Source: Candidatus Nitrotoga sp. BS (GTDB taxonomy: Bacteria; Pseudomonadota; Gammaproteobacteria; Burkholderiales; Gallionellaceae). From it: a stretch of DNA of 50,911 nt. The position numbers were made by a program, and so were the translations under genes. Where the stretch lies: NCBI RefSeq assembly GCF_927797785.1, contig NZ_CAKMLL010000034.1, forward strand, positions 1 through 50,911, read 5' to 3'. The notes under the pieces are model-generated. The model had not been told where the DNA came from. It made no database searches and saw nothing but the letters and a program-made list of their open reading frames with translations. Position 1 is the stretch's first letter, and each line of letters opens with the position of its first letter. This document shows, in pieces, positions 36,675-44,600 of this stretch.

Positions 36675-37829
36675 ATGCAAAAAGTTCGATACGTTCCCAT
36701 GAGCCTCATCGTCATCGGGATGTTCTCTGGCTGTGCCACCGTGCCGTCAGAAAACGCTTCTCTCAAGCATGCGCATAGCAGTTACAACAGCGCTCGAAGT
36801 AACCCGCAGGTCACCAAGCTGGCAGCAATAGAGCTGCAAGATGCCGGCGAAACGCTGAGAAAAGCTGATGCTGCATTGAGCAAGCGCGAAGGTGATCCCA
36901 CAGTCAATCAACTAGCTTATCTTGCAAAACAAAAAGTGGCGATCGCGCAGGAAACCGCCAAGCGCAAAGCCGCCGAATTGGAAATTGCCAACGCCAGTGC
37001 CCAACGCGATCAAGTCCGCCTGGAGGCAAGAACAGCTGAAGCCGATGCGGCCAAAAAGCGGGCTGAGCTTGCGCAGCAAACTGCCGATCAACGTGCAGTG
37101 GCATTGGCAGTAGCCACTGCCAAAACGAAACAAGACCAGGCACTTATTGCTGCAAGAATAGCTGAAGTCGAAGAAGCCAAGAAGCAGGCAGCGATGGCGC
37201 AGGAATCCGCTGACAAGCAGGCTGCTGCATTGGCGGAAGCCAGCACCAAAGCTGAACAAGACCAGACAATCATTGCGGCGAAAATGGCTGAAGCCGAAAA
37301 AGCCAGGAAGCAGGCAGCGATGGCCCAGGAATCCGCTGACAAGCAAGCTGCTGCATTGGCAGAAGCCCAAGCCAATGCAGCGCGTAACCAGGCACTGATT
37401 GCCGAACAGGAAATGCAACTCAAGAAGTTAAAGGCCAAGAAAACGGCTCGTGGCATGGTGATTACGCTGGGTGACGTGCTATTCAATGTCAACAAGGCAC
37501 GGCTGTCGGCGGGCGGCATCAACAACGTGAAAAAGCTGGCTGACTTTCTCAATAAATACCCGCAACGCAAGGTTATGATTGAAGGCCACACGGACAGCAC
37601 TGGCAGTGACAGCCACAATCAGGCGCTCTCTGAAAAACGCGCCAATGCCGTTCAGGCCGCACTGGTCGACATGGACATCAGTAGTGATCGCATCGCCACA
37701 CGCGGATATGGTGAAGCCTCTCCGGTTGCCAGCAACGGCACTGCGGCAGGTCGTCAAATGAATCGTCGAGTGGAAATTATCCTCTCTGACGATGCGGGCA
37801 ACATCGTTCCACGCGATGAAAAATCCTGA
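36675..37829 (+). CDS. OmpA-family lipoprotein with coiled-coil repeats
   Basis: This 384-residue protein has lipobox MFSGC, an N-terminal DUF4398-like helical part, then three tandem 42-residue coiled-coil repeats (each with KK/RKQAAMAQESADKQ-like sequence). It ends in an OmpA-C peptidoglycan-binding domain (about residues 265-375, LGDVLFNVNKARL, IEGHTDSTGSDSHNQALSEK, RGYGEASPVASN, RRVEI). The start at 36675 is chosen because GGAG lies just upstream; an ATG at 36663 would put that sequence inside the gene. It probably bridges the outer membrane and the cell wall. It forms a pair with the DUF4398 gene and ends at a clear terminator. Confidence 0.92.
   Translation: MQKVRYVPMSLIVIGMFSGCATVPSENASLKHAHSSYNSARSNPQVTKLAAIELQDAGETLRKADAALSKREGDPTVNQLAYLAKQKVAIAQETAKRKAAELEIANASAQRDQVRLEARTAEADAAKKRAELAQQTADQRAVALAVATAKTKQDQALIAARIAEVEEAKKQAAMAQESADKQAAALAEASTKAEQDQTIIAAKMAEAEKARKQAAMAQESADKQAAALAEAQANAARNQALIAEQEMQLKKLKAKKTARGMVITLGDVLFNVNKARLSAGGINNVKKLADFLNKYPQRKVMIEGHTDSTGSDSHNQALSEKRANAVQAALVDMDISSDRIATRGYGEASPVASNGTAAGRQMNRRVEIILSDDAGNIVPRDEKS
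37038..37415 (+). repeat. Three tandem 126-bp coding repeats
   Basis: Units at 37038-37163, 37164-37289 and 37290-37415 encode 42-residue coiled-coil repeats in the OmpA-like protein. Units 2 and 3 are the most alike, so the number may vary between strains. Confidence 0.85.
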
Positions 37830-37876
37830 ATAAACTCCCAGCCGTTTCATCAGTAAAGTAAGTGGTTGCTGCAAAG

Positions 37877-37904
37877 AAAAAGCCCGGCATTGCCGGGTTT
37901 TTTT
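37877..37904 (+). terminator. Rho-independent terminator after the OmpA-like gene
   Basis: Stem CCCGGCA / TGCCGGG followed by seven T. It lies 48 bp after the stop codon. Confidence 0.85.
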
Positions 37905-37939
37905 GTTTCTACGATCAATCGTGATCGATCTCAGCTTGT

Positions 37940-38050
37940 TCAAGCAGGTAGTGCACAATCAATCACGCCAATCAGGATACGGTGGCTTTCTTCCGGAGCC
38001 AGTGTTTGACGCAGACGCTCTTCTAGTTCTTGGGCACTATGAATTTTCCC
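37940..38050 (-). pseudogene. 3' end of an unknown gene (fragment)
   Basis: The minus strand reads ELEERLRQTLAPEESHRI..IGVIDCALPA and a stop at 37940-37942. It looks like the tail of a protein-coding gene, but upstream the frame runs antisense through an antitoxin-like gene. I do not recognise the family. Confidence 0.35.
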
Positions 38051-38266
38051 GCCGCCATCGGGCAACGTGTTATCGCGTGGCAGATCGAACTGGAAATGAA
38101 AGCGCAAATCCTGAATAAAACAGAGTTGGCAAAAAAGATGCACACCAGCCGCGCTGCTATGAATCGCATGCTGGACGAAAACGACACCAGCTTCACGGTC
38201 ACCACACTGGTCAATGCGATGGTGGTGACGGGCAAAACGTTGAAGGCAGAATTGGCGATGGCTTGA
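38030..38266 (+). pseudogene. Truncated XRE antitoxin gene
   Basis: From about 38066 the 78-residue frame matches the XRE antitoxin at 40117-40404 (RVI.WQIE.EMKAQ, NKTE.AKKMHTSRAA, LDENDTS). The first 25 or so residues of that antitoxin are missing and replaced by unrelated sequence. The helix-turn-helix is complete, so the product might still bind DNA, but no toxin gene precedes it. Most likely a 5'-truncated duplicate. Confidence 0.7.
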
Positions 38267-38410
38267 AAAAACAACCGGAGTTAAGCCCGATTAAAATACC
38301 TGCAAAAAAAATTGGGTTTCCTCCTCATTATGTTCATTGGTTGGAATCAAAGTAATTGACCATGACCGCACAATTCAATACACTTAAGCGTACATTATTA
38401 AGGACAAAAT

Positions 38411-38668
38411 ATGGACGCCATACATGCAGGAATCACCATCGGAGTCACCGAGCTGCGCGAGTCACCGACACGTATACTCAAGCGCGCAGAAGACGAAAAT
38501 CAGGCAGTTGCCATCCTTAACCACAACAAGCCAGCGGGCTACATCGTCTCGCCCAGAATGATGGAAGCAATGCTGGACTCCATCGCCGAAAACATCGCGA
38601 TAAATCGCGCGAAAGAACGCCTCTCGTCATTAAGCAAAGCGCGCAAGGTAAAGCTGGATGAGCTATGA
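38411..38668 (+). CDS. Phd/YefM-family antitoxin (RelB-like)
   Basis: This 85-residue antitoxin has the Phd/YefM fold: GVTELRESPTRILKRA, then VAILNHNKPAGYIVSP, the conserved beta-strand region. The C-terminal tail AKERLSSLSKARKVKLDEL should wrap the toxin. The ribosome site AAGGA precedes the ATG. It overlaps the relE toxin gene by 11 bp. The antitoxin normally binds its own promoter; the leader contains CTTAAG and ATTAAG half-sites. Confidence 0.9.
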   Translation: MDAIHAGITIGVTELRESPTRILKRAEDENQAVAILNHNKPAGYIVSPRMMEAMLDSIAENIAINRAKERLSSLSKARKVKLDEL

Positions 38669-38942
38669 AATCGCTATCCATCCCGATGCCGAAAAAGAAT
38701 GGGCAAAACTGGATGGCAGCATCAAGCAACGCTTCAAAGAAAAGCTAGCCAAAGAACGTCTCAAGCTTCCCCGTGTAGCGAAAGACGCACTCCGCGAACT
38801 TCCCGATTGTTACAAAATCAAGATCACCACGCCGCAGTTTCGCCTTATTTACCACGTCAACGACGCAAAGAAATTAGTGACCATCCTGTCGGTCGCAACC
38901 CGCGATGACGTCTATGCAGATTTACGCGCACGGCTAGGATAA
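38658..38942 (+). CDS. relE: RelE/StbE-family toxin
   Basis: This 94-residue RelE-superfamily toxin has EIAIHPDAEKEWAKLDGSIK at the N terminus, KERLKLPRVA in the middle and the C-terminal core CYKIKITTPQFRLIYHVNDAKK, then TILSVATRDD. Such toxins cut mRNA at the ribosome. It overlaps the antitoxin gene, which supports coupled expression. A fragment of the same gene (RLAKDALRELPEC) lies downstream of mgtE, 5.7 kb away. Confidence 0.92.
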   Translation: MSYEIAIHPDAEKEWAKLDGSIKQRFKEKLAKERLKLPRVAKDALRELPDCYKIKITTPQFRLIYHVNDAKKLVTILSVATRDDVYADLRARLG

Positions 38943-39054
38943 TTTATTAGGGGTAAGATCGCCCAGCGATGCCGGTTTTTTTTGTTTCTACAAGAAATTT
39001 GAGGGCAGATGCAGGATCAATCAAGTTTAGCCCCATTGATTTACCTTGGTTTTA

Positions 39055-39336
39055 TTACGCTGCCAAGACTAATGGAACGATGCGTGGACGTTGCACCTTG
39101 GATGCCAGCCAAAGTTCGTAATCATTTTGTAACCCCATCCACATTACAGGGCTAGTGCCTAAAGCAGCCTGAAGGCGCAATGCCATATCCGCCGAGATAC
39201 CGGAAGTGCCGTTCAATATTCGGGAAAGCGTAGCGCGTGCCACGCCGAGATGCTGAGCCGCATCGGTAACGCTCATTTCGCCCAGCCATTCTCGCAAGAT
39301 TTCGCCGGGGTGCGGCGGGTTGTGCATGGGTGCCAT
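39055..39336 (-). CDS. higA: HigA-type antitoxin (XRE family)
   Basis: This 93-residue HTH antitoxin starts [20 protein letters not shown], the usual HigA start. The helix-turn-helix follows ([20 protein letters not shown]). The end [12 protein letters not shown] is also the usual family tail. The ribosome site GAGGGGTG precedes the ATG. The toxin gene just upstream (39349-39614) is frameshifted, so this is an orphan antitoxin that may still repress its promoter. A 3' fragment of the same gene recurs at 40621-40722. Confidence 0.92.
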   Translation of the reverse strand: MAPMHNPPHPGEILREWLGEMSVTDAAQHLGVARATLSRILNGTSGISADMALRLQAALGTSPVMWMGLQNDYELWLASKVQRPRIVPLVLAA

Positions 39337-39348
39337 TTTTTACACCCC

Positions 39349-39614
39349 TCAGTGATAGTCCTGATAATCCACCAACAGCGCATTGCCATTTTCAAATCGA
39401 AAAGTGATGCGCCAATTTCCATTGACCGTGATCGCCCAGTGGCCTGTCAGATTTCCCTTGAACACATGCAGCTGGCCATATCGGCAGGTACTTTTGCGAG
39501 ATTCAACGCAGCCAATTGCAATCGTAAACGTGGTGCCTGTGCTGCCTGAATACCGGCCTTGGAGCCTGTCTTAAAAAAGGCATTGATACCTTTGTGCGAA
39601 AAGCTCTTTATCAT
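39349..39614 (-). pseudogene. higB: higB toxin pseudogene (frameshift)
   Basis: The N-terminal part reads MIKSFSHKGINAFFKTGSK and LAALNLAKVPADM, the C-terminal part LHVFKGNLTGHWAITVNG and LLVDYQDYH, both clear HigB (RelE-like) sequence. They are in different frames. The length (266 nt) is not a multiple of three, and the segment between VPADM and LHVFKG that normally holds about four residues (N.PGW type) is missing. A small deletion near 39480 has broken the toxin. Confidence 0.82.
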
Positions 39615-39772
39615 GAAAGGAAATTGTAATGTGACATGTTACACATATCAATGTGGTGAAAACTGAAAGCTGGCGAAGCCGAGATTTATAGGCAATGAAT
39701 CTCGGTTTTCCCTGATTATTTGCCCTAAAGATATGTTTGCTATGGCGAACCAAAATTGGTACGCTATGCAAC

Positions 39773-40120
39773 ATGACCACGCCAACCTTGGACGTTAGAT
39801 TCTTCAAAACGGATACCGGCAATGAACCGGTACGCGAATGGCTTCGATCTCTGTCGGCAACAGAAAAGAAAATCATAGGTGAGGATATGAAGACAGTGCA
39901 ATTCGGCTGGCCACTCGGCATGCCGCTGGTAGCGCATCTTGGTGGCGATATATGGGAAGTGCGTATCAGGCTGGAGAAGCGCATCGCGCGAATACTCTTC
40001 GCGCTCAAAGGAAATATCATGGTGTTGCTACACGGCTTCATCAAGAAACAACAAAAGACGCCCAAGCCCGATCTCGATCTGGCGAAGGAGCGATTGAAAC
40101 AATTAAGGAGAAAAGCATGA
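39773..40120 (+). CDS. RelE-superfamily toxin, phage Gp49-like (HigB-2 type)
   Basis: This 115-residue toxin starts MTTPTLDVRFFKTDTG and has EPVREWLRSLSATEKKIIGEDM and the core LGGDIWEVRIRLEKRIARILF then LLHGFIKKQQKTP, typical of the phage-derived Gp49-like family (DUF891). The start ATG 39773 is chosen by family match; an open frame from 39737 includes untypical residues. Its stop overlaps the antitoxin start by 4 bp (ATGA). Confidence 0.9.
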   Translation: MTTPTLDVRFFKTDTGNEPVREWLRSLSATEKKIIGEDMKTVQFGWPLGMPLVAHLGGDIWEVRIRLEKRIARILFALKGNIMVLLHGFIKKQQKTPKPDLDLAKERLKQLRRKA

Positions 40121-40404
40121 GCAAGAAAAATATCGGCAGCAGCTTCGATGAATTTCTTACCGAGAACGCCACGCTGAATGAAGCCACCGCTGTCGCCGTC
40201 AAACGTGTCATTACGTGGCAGATCGAACAGGAAATGAAAGCGCAAAACCTGAACAAAACAGAGATGGCGAAAAAGATGCACACCAGCCGCGCCGCCTTGA
40301 ATCGCCTGTTGGACGAGAACGACACCAGCCTCACGCTCACCACACTGGCCAGTGCAGCAGCGGTGCTGGGCAAGACGTTAAAAATGGAACTGGCGGTGGC
40401 TTGA
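40117..40404 (+). CDS. XRE-family antitoxin
   Basis: This 95-residue partner of the Gp49-like toxin has a HigA2-like layout: N-terminal SSFDEFLTE, then a helix-turn-helix NKTEMAKKMHTSRAALNRLL. The order toxin first, antitoxin second is typical of this pair type. The ribosome site AAGGAG (40105-40110) lies inside the toxin gene. A truncated paralogue lies at 38030-38266. Confidence 0.92.
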   Translation: MSKKNIGSSFDEFLTENATLNEATAVAVKRVITWQIEQEMKAQNLNKTEMAKKMHTSRAALNRLLDENDTSLTLTTLASAAAVLGKTLKMELAVA

Positions 40405-40491
40405 GAAACAAATTCGAAGCTAAGCTTTTTACCTCTTCATACTTTCAAAAAGTGTGATTGCAATACCTGACCCAATACTATTCGGATAATG

Positions 40492-40560
40492 CCGTTCGCC
40501 CTTAGCTTGTCGAAGGGTGGGTGTTCGGACATAAGGCTTCGACAAGCTCGGCCCGAACGG
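40492..40560. repeat. REP-like inverted repeat
   Basis: Arms CCGTTCG...TTAGCTTGTCGAAG and CTTCGACAAGCTCG...CGAACGG around a short spacer. It has the same core as the element at 21359-21474. Confidence 0.75.
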
Positions 40561-40620
40561 TTTTCTGGTTTGCCTGGCTTAACCGAACAGCATTGATACC
40601 TGACCCTATCGATTGCAAGA

Positions 40621-40722
40621 TCGATCGAGTTTAGCCCCATTGATTTACCTTGATTTGATTACGCTGCCAAGGCTAATGGAGCGATGCGTGGACGTTTCAC
40701 TTTGGATGCCAGCCAAAGCCGT
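40621..40722 (-). pseudogene. higA 3' fragment
   Basis: About 100 bp that match 39017-39118 (end of higA and its downstream flank) with about 10% differences. It is cut at 40722, shortly before the second copy of the 746-bp duplication. Confidence 0.8.
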
Positions 40723-40822
40723 ATTCAGTAGCATGAAAAAACAATCCGCCAAATTGGCTGCCGCAGACAATAGCTATTAAGCCGTATTGCGCGGATCAAC
40801 CACTGCCTCCGGGTCTCACGCT

Positions 40823-41568
40823 TTGCTTAAATTTCCCCGGATTTTTCCATTCTTTGATTGCTGCGCCCATATTACGGATAATGGAAAAATGATACTAACG
40901 TCACGCCCCTATCTTGCTGTGATGGCCATGATGTTGTTGTGCTCAGGCTGCGCGACTTATCAACCTGCGCGTACCGATAATATCTGCTCCATCTTCCGTG
41001 GTGAAACCGATTGGTATGAGTCTGCCCGCGATGCCAATGAAAGCTGGGGAACGCCGGTGTGGGTGATGATGGCGATTATCGATCAGGAATCGCGTTTTGT
41101 CAGTGATGCGCAACCGGAACGAGACTGGTTTCTTTTTATCCCACTGCCGCGCCGCTCATCGGCTTACGGCTATGCCCAGGCGCAAGATCCGGCGTGGGAA
41201 GATTATGTAAATGAGACGGACAACGGCGGCCATGACCGTGATGATTTTGCCGATGCGATCAATTTTGTTGGCTGGTATACCCACACGACGCAACGCATCC
41301 TTGGCATCTCCAAATGGGATGCCTACAACCAGTACCTCGCCTATCATGAAGGGCGTAGTGGTTATCAGAGTGGAAGCTGGAAAAACAAGGGATGGTTGAA
41401 GCAGGTAGCCAACAAGGTCAGAAATAAATCGGCCGCCTACAATGCCCAGCTGAAGAAGTGCAAGCCGGAGCTGGACGACATGGTGGACAGCTGGTTTTAA
41501 AAAATTTAGTACAAAATTTGCAAAATCGATAGGTCAGCTCACTATTCATGTGTATTTATCCTCAAAAA
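40823..41568 (+). repeat. 746-bp direct repeat, right copy
   Basis: Partner of 35323-36068 at exactly +5500. The edges are TTGCTTAA on the left and CTCAAAAA on the right. The sequence diverges immediately outside. Confidence 0.9.
40889..41500 (+). CDS. SLT-like (transglycosylase-related) lipoprotein, copy 2
   Basis: Encodes the same 203-residue protein as the gene at 35389-36000: lipobox LLCSGC, probable catalytic Glu in MMAIIDQESRF, YGYAQAQD and NQYLAYHEGRSGY motifs. The start is chosen in the same way. Because the sequence is identical, the duplication is recent or maintained by conversion, and both copies are probably expressed from the same kind of short leader. It lies tail to tail with the large DUF4365-TPR-PIN gene, 137 bp apart. 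Confidence 0.85.
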   Translation: MILTSRPYLAVMAMMLLCSGCATYQPARTDNICSIFRGETDWYESARDANESWGTPVWVMMAIIDQESRFVSDAQPERDWFLFIPLPRRSSAYGYAQAQDPAWEDYVNETDNGGHDRDDFADAINFVGWYTHTTQRILGISKWDAYNQYLAYHEGRSGYQSGSWKNKGWLKQVANKVRNKSAAYNAQLKKCKPELDDMVDSWF

Positions 41569-41637
41569 GGACACCTTAAGCTGATGACCCCAATTCATGA
41601 CTGTATATCTCTTTTTTAAAAAATCGAAGCCAACTCT

Positions 41638-44600
41638 CTAGTTCGTCGCCAATTCAATTCTTTTATCTGAGTAAGCTTTCATAAAGTCATCATAGTCCTG
41701 CGTTCCCTCAACTAAACCAGATGAAAGCGTCTCAATAATTACTCCCCCAATCTCAGACGTTTCGATTCCACTCGAAGATTTTGTTTGCGCAACTTTTGCA
41801 TTAGCATTAGCGATTTCAGCGCTCAAGATAGCCACATCCAGCAATGCCTTTTTCATACTTTTCTCATTTGAAGATACTCCTAAGACTTTTTCAACCGCAT
41901 CTCTGTATACGCTCCATAGTCGCTCCATGCTTTCTTTCTTACACCCTCGCATAAAGCTTCCTGCTAAAACAAGTGAATTTGCCAAATGCATCTCAGGAGG
42001 TGCCCCCAACTTTTCGTTAAATTGGACCTTCTCGGCCCAAAGCTGCCAAATCGCCGCGACAATCTCTACTCTCTCTGTTCCTTCTCGAGACAGATAGGAG
42101 AGCAAATAAGCTATATGTCTAACTAGACCTTCATAGTTCAGCTTGAAGTCCCAAACACCTTTAGCAAGAGCCATAAAGTCATCTGCACTTTTCAGCATGC
42201 CAAGGATTATTGTGGATTCAGAATAAGAAACAATTTCGGGTGGGATGGCTGCAAGGAAATACTTTTGCTGCACTACTATTCCAACGTTCCACCGACATAG
42301 TTGCGCTAAGGTTTTCGCAACGTCACCACATGAAAAATGCCCTTGAGTCTCCAAAGCTTGGAGTACATCCAATGAGCAAATGCTTGTCGTTTTAGGTGTT
42401 TCATGTGTCAGATACATTCTGAAAACAGCATCATCCGAGTACAACAAATAGTCGCCTGTTTTGCATATCTCCAAGAACTCGTTTGTTTTGGCTATTGGGC
42501 CACCAGATAATATGGCCTTGGACAAATTTCCCGGTTGAATTACCTGTGAGAGATTATTTCTCAGTCTTTCGAGCACACGGTCTATAAGAGCAATGTTGAA
42601 TGTCCCCGTAAACGGGTGAGACAATGAAGTCAGTTCAGCAATAACAAATTTCGGTACCGCAATGCGGCCAAACAGCGTTATAACTTTACCCAGCAGCTCC
42701 AAGTCTTCCAGCAAAAGCAAAGTAGGCAAGTCGAGCAAAGGTAATTTTTGAGAACCATCAGACAAATCAACTGGGACACGATCAACCTCAGCTAACAATA
42801 GCAAATGGTACTGTCTGGCATCTTTCTTCGAACTCTTTGCAACTTCCCATAAATGAGCTACATCCCGAATATTCGGTAATAATCTTGGCCTCCAAATAAA
42901 CGGTGCCGACATTTCACCTGACTGCAATTTTCTTTCATTACGTTCGAGGTTGGCGATTATTTCAGGCGTCATGCCTGTCAATTCACGGAGCTTTTTGAGG
43001 ATGCCTTCCCCATCTTTCGGGACTTCAACCTGCCGGAGCAATCTAGAGTCAGAAAACTGCTCTGAAAACTTTCTCAGCCGTTCTTGAAACAGTCTAGCCT
43101 CGTCCTGATCCACTTCATCTTCTTTTGTGCTTAAGGTCGCCGCGAAGAATAGCTGCAGGTAAAGGCCTTCTTCCTCTTCTATATCCCTTTGTACGAGTTT
43201 TCCGAGTTGATCTGCAATCCCTTTTAACGAGTTGCTTCCAGGATTTATTTTGTACTCCAAGTTAAACAGTAACTTTAGAGCATCCAATTTGTCTTCGCGC
43301 AATGTGCTTTGCTGATAATGCTTTCTAACAAGTTCCTTTGCTTCTTCAAACAATCCGCAGCGACTGGCGATACTGATGTATTGTTCGTAAGCAGTAGCAT
43401 CATAACCGTCTGCTTTTAGAACCGTATTCAGCGATTCAAGCGCACCAGCCACATTACCTTTCTTGTCCAATGCGAATGCTCTGAGCACATGAAACCGTGT
43501 TTGATCACCGTATTTCAGAAGGGCCTGATCAGCCAATTGAATGGACTCATCCCACCTGCCAGAGGTAATAAAAGCTTGCCCAAGGTGCAAGTTCTCATCC
43601 AACCCCAGCAACCGATGTGTTCGAATTGCTTTTGCCAGTTCAATGCATTCATTCGCCTCATCCTTCTTGGTTGCATCTAGAACCATGAACAAGTGAGAAC
43701 TAACGGTTACCGACTCCGGATATTTGTTATGAGCCTGGCGCAAGTTGTCCAATGCCTCAGTAAACTTGAGCGAATCAGAGCTATCAATGACAAACTTTGC
43801 TACTGCAAGTGCGTCATGCCATTTGGGTTCCTGATTTAGCCTTGTCAAAAATAATTCGCGTTTACCTGGATGGATGACGTCGTCGCTTGATAATGCAGCC
43901 ACACACATACATGAGGGATATAAGTCACTCTCACCGTTGTAAGGCAATAATCTCTCACCCAACTCGATAACCTTGTCTTTATTCTTCAGCTCATAGTTGG
44001 CTAGTGTTCTTTTACACAGAACCTCTTCATCCTCTGGTAATCGTTCAAAAGCCTCTAATGCCGTTATCCTGTCCCCTGAAGTGATTGCAAGTTGACCCAG
44101 GGCCTCATTTACAGCATGCAAATATGGCCGGGATTTGGCCAAGTCTTTTATCAGTGGCAGCACCTCATACTGTTTCTCAAGTACTTGGGCCGTTATCGCG
44201 ACCATATCTAACAGGTACTCAACTGCTATCGGCCACCCAGCTTGTTTCATTTGACCTAAGACCACTGTTAGAGTGGACCATGTCTCCAGAACTTTATTAA
44301 TCTTCATCCTCGGAGTGCCATATGTAGGAATCCTTAAGGGATATGGCTTGCCAACCAAGTCGAATGCCTGAATGAATTGCGCTCTCGATAAAAACATTCG
44401 GAGAAGTCGCTCATCTCTTTCTCTCAGGCCCCCTTTCTCGATTGAAGAGGTACAGGTGCCTTCAAGCCCAATCCAATCACCTTGTAGCAAGTAGACTTTT
44501 GCTTTCGCTACAGCAGCATCTTTTAAAACCATGCCATCAAGGCACTGAAGGGCATCCGCATAAGAACCAAGCAACGATAAGATCACAGATCTTAAATAAA

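Noticed and set aside
39571-40281. 236-codon frame antisense to the Gp49-like toxin and XRE antitoxin
   Set aside because: The plus-strand pair is well supported; the antisense frame has no family features.
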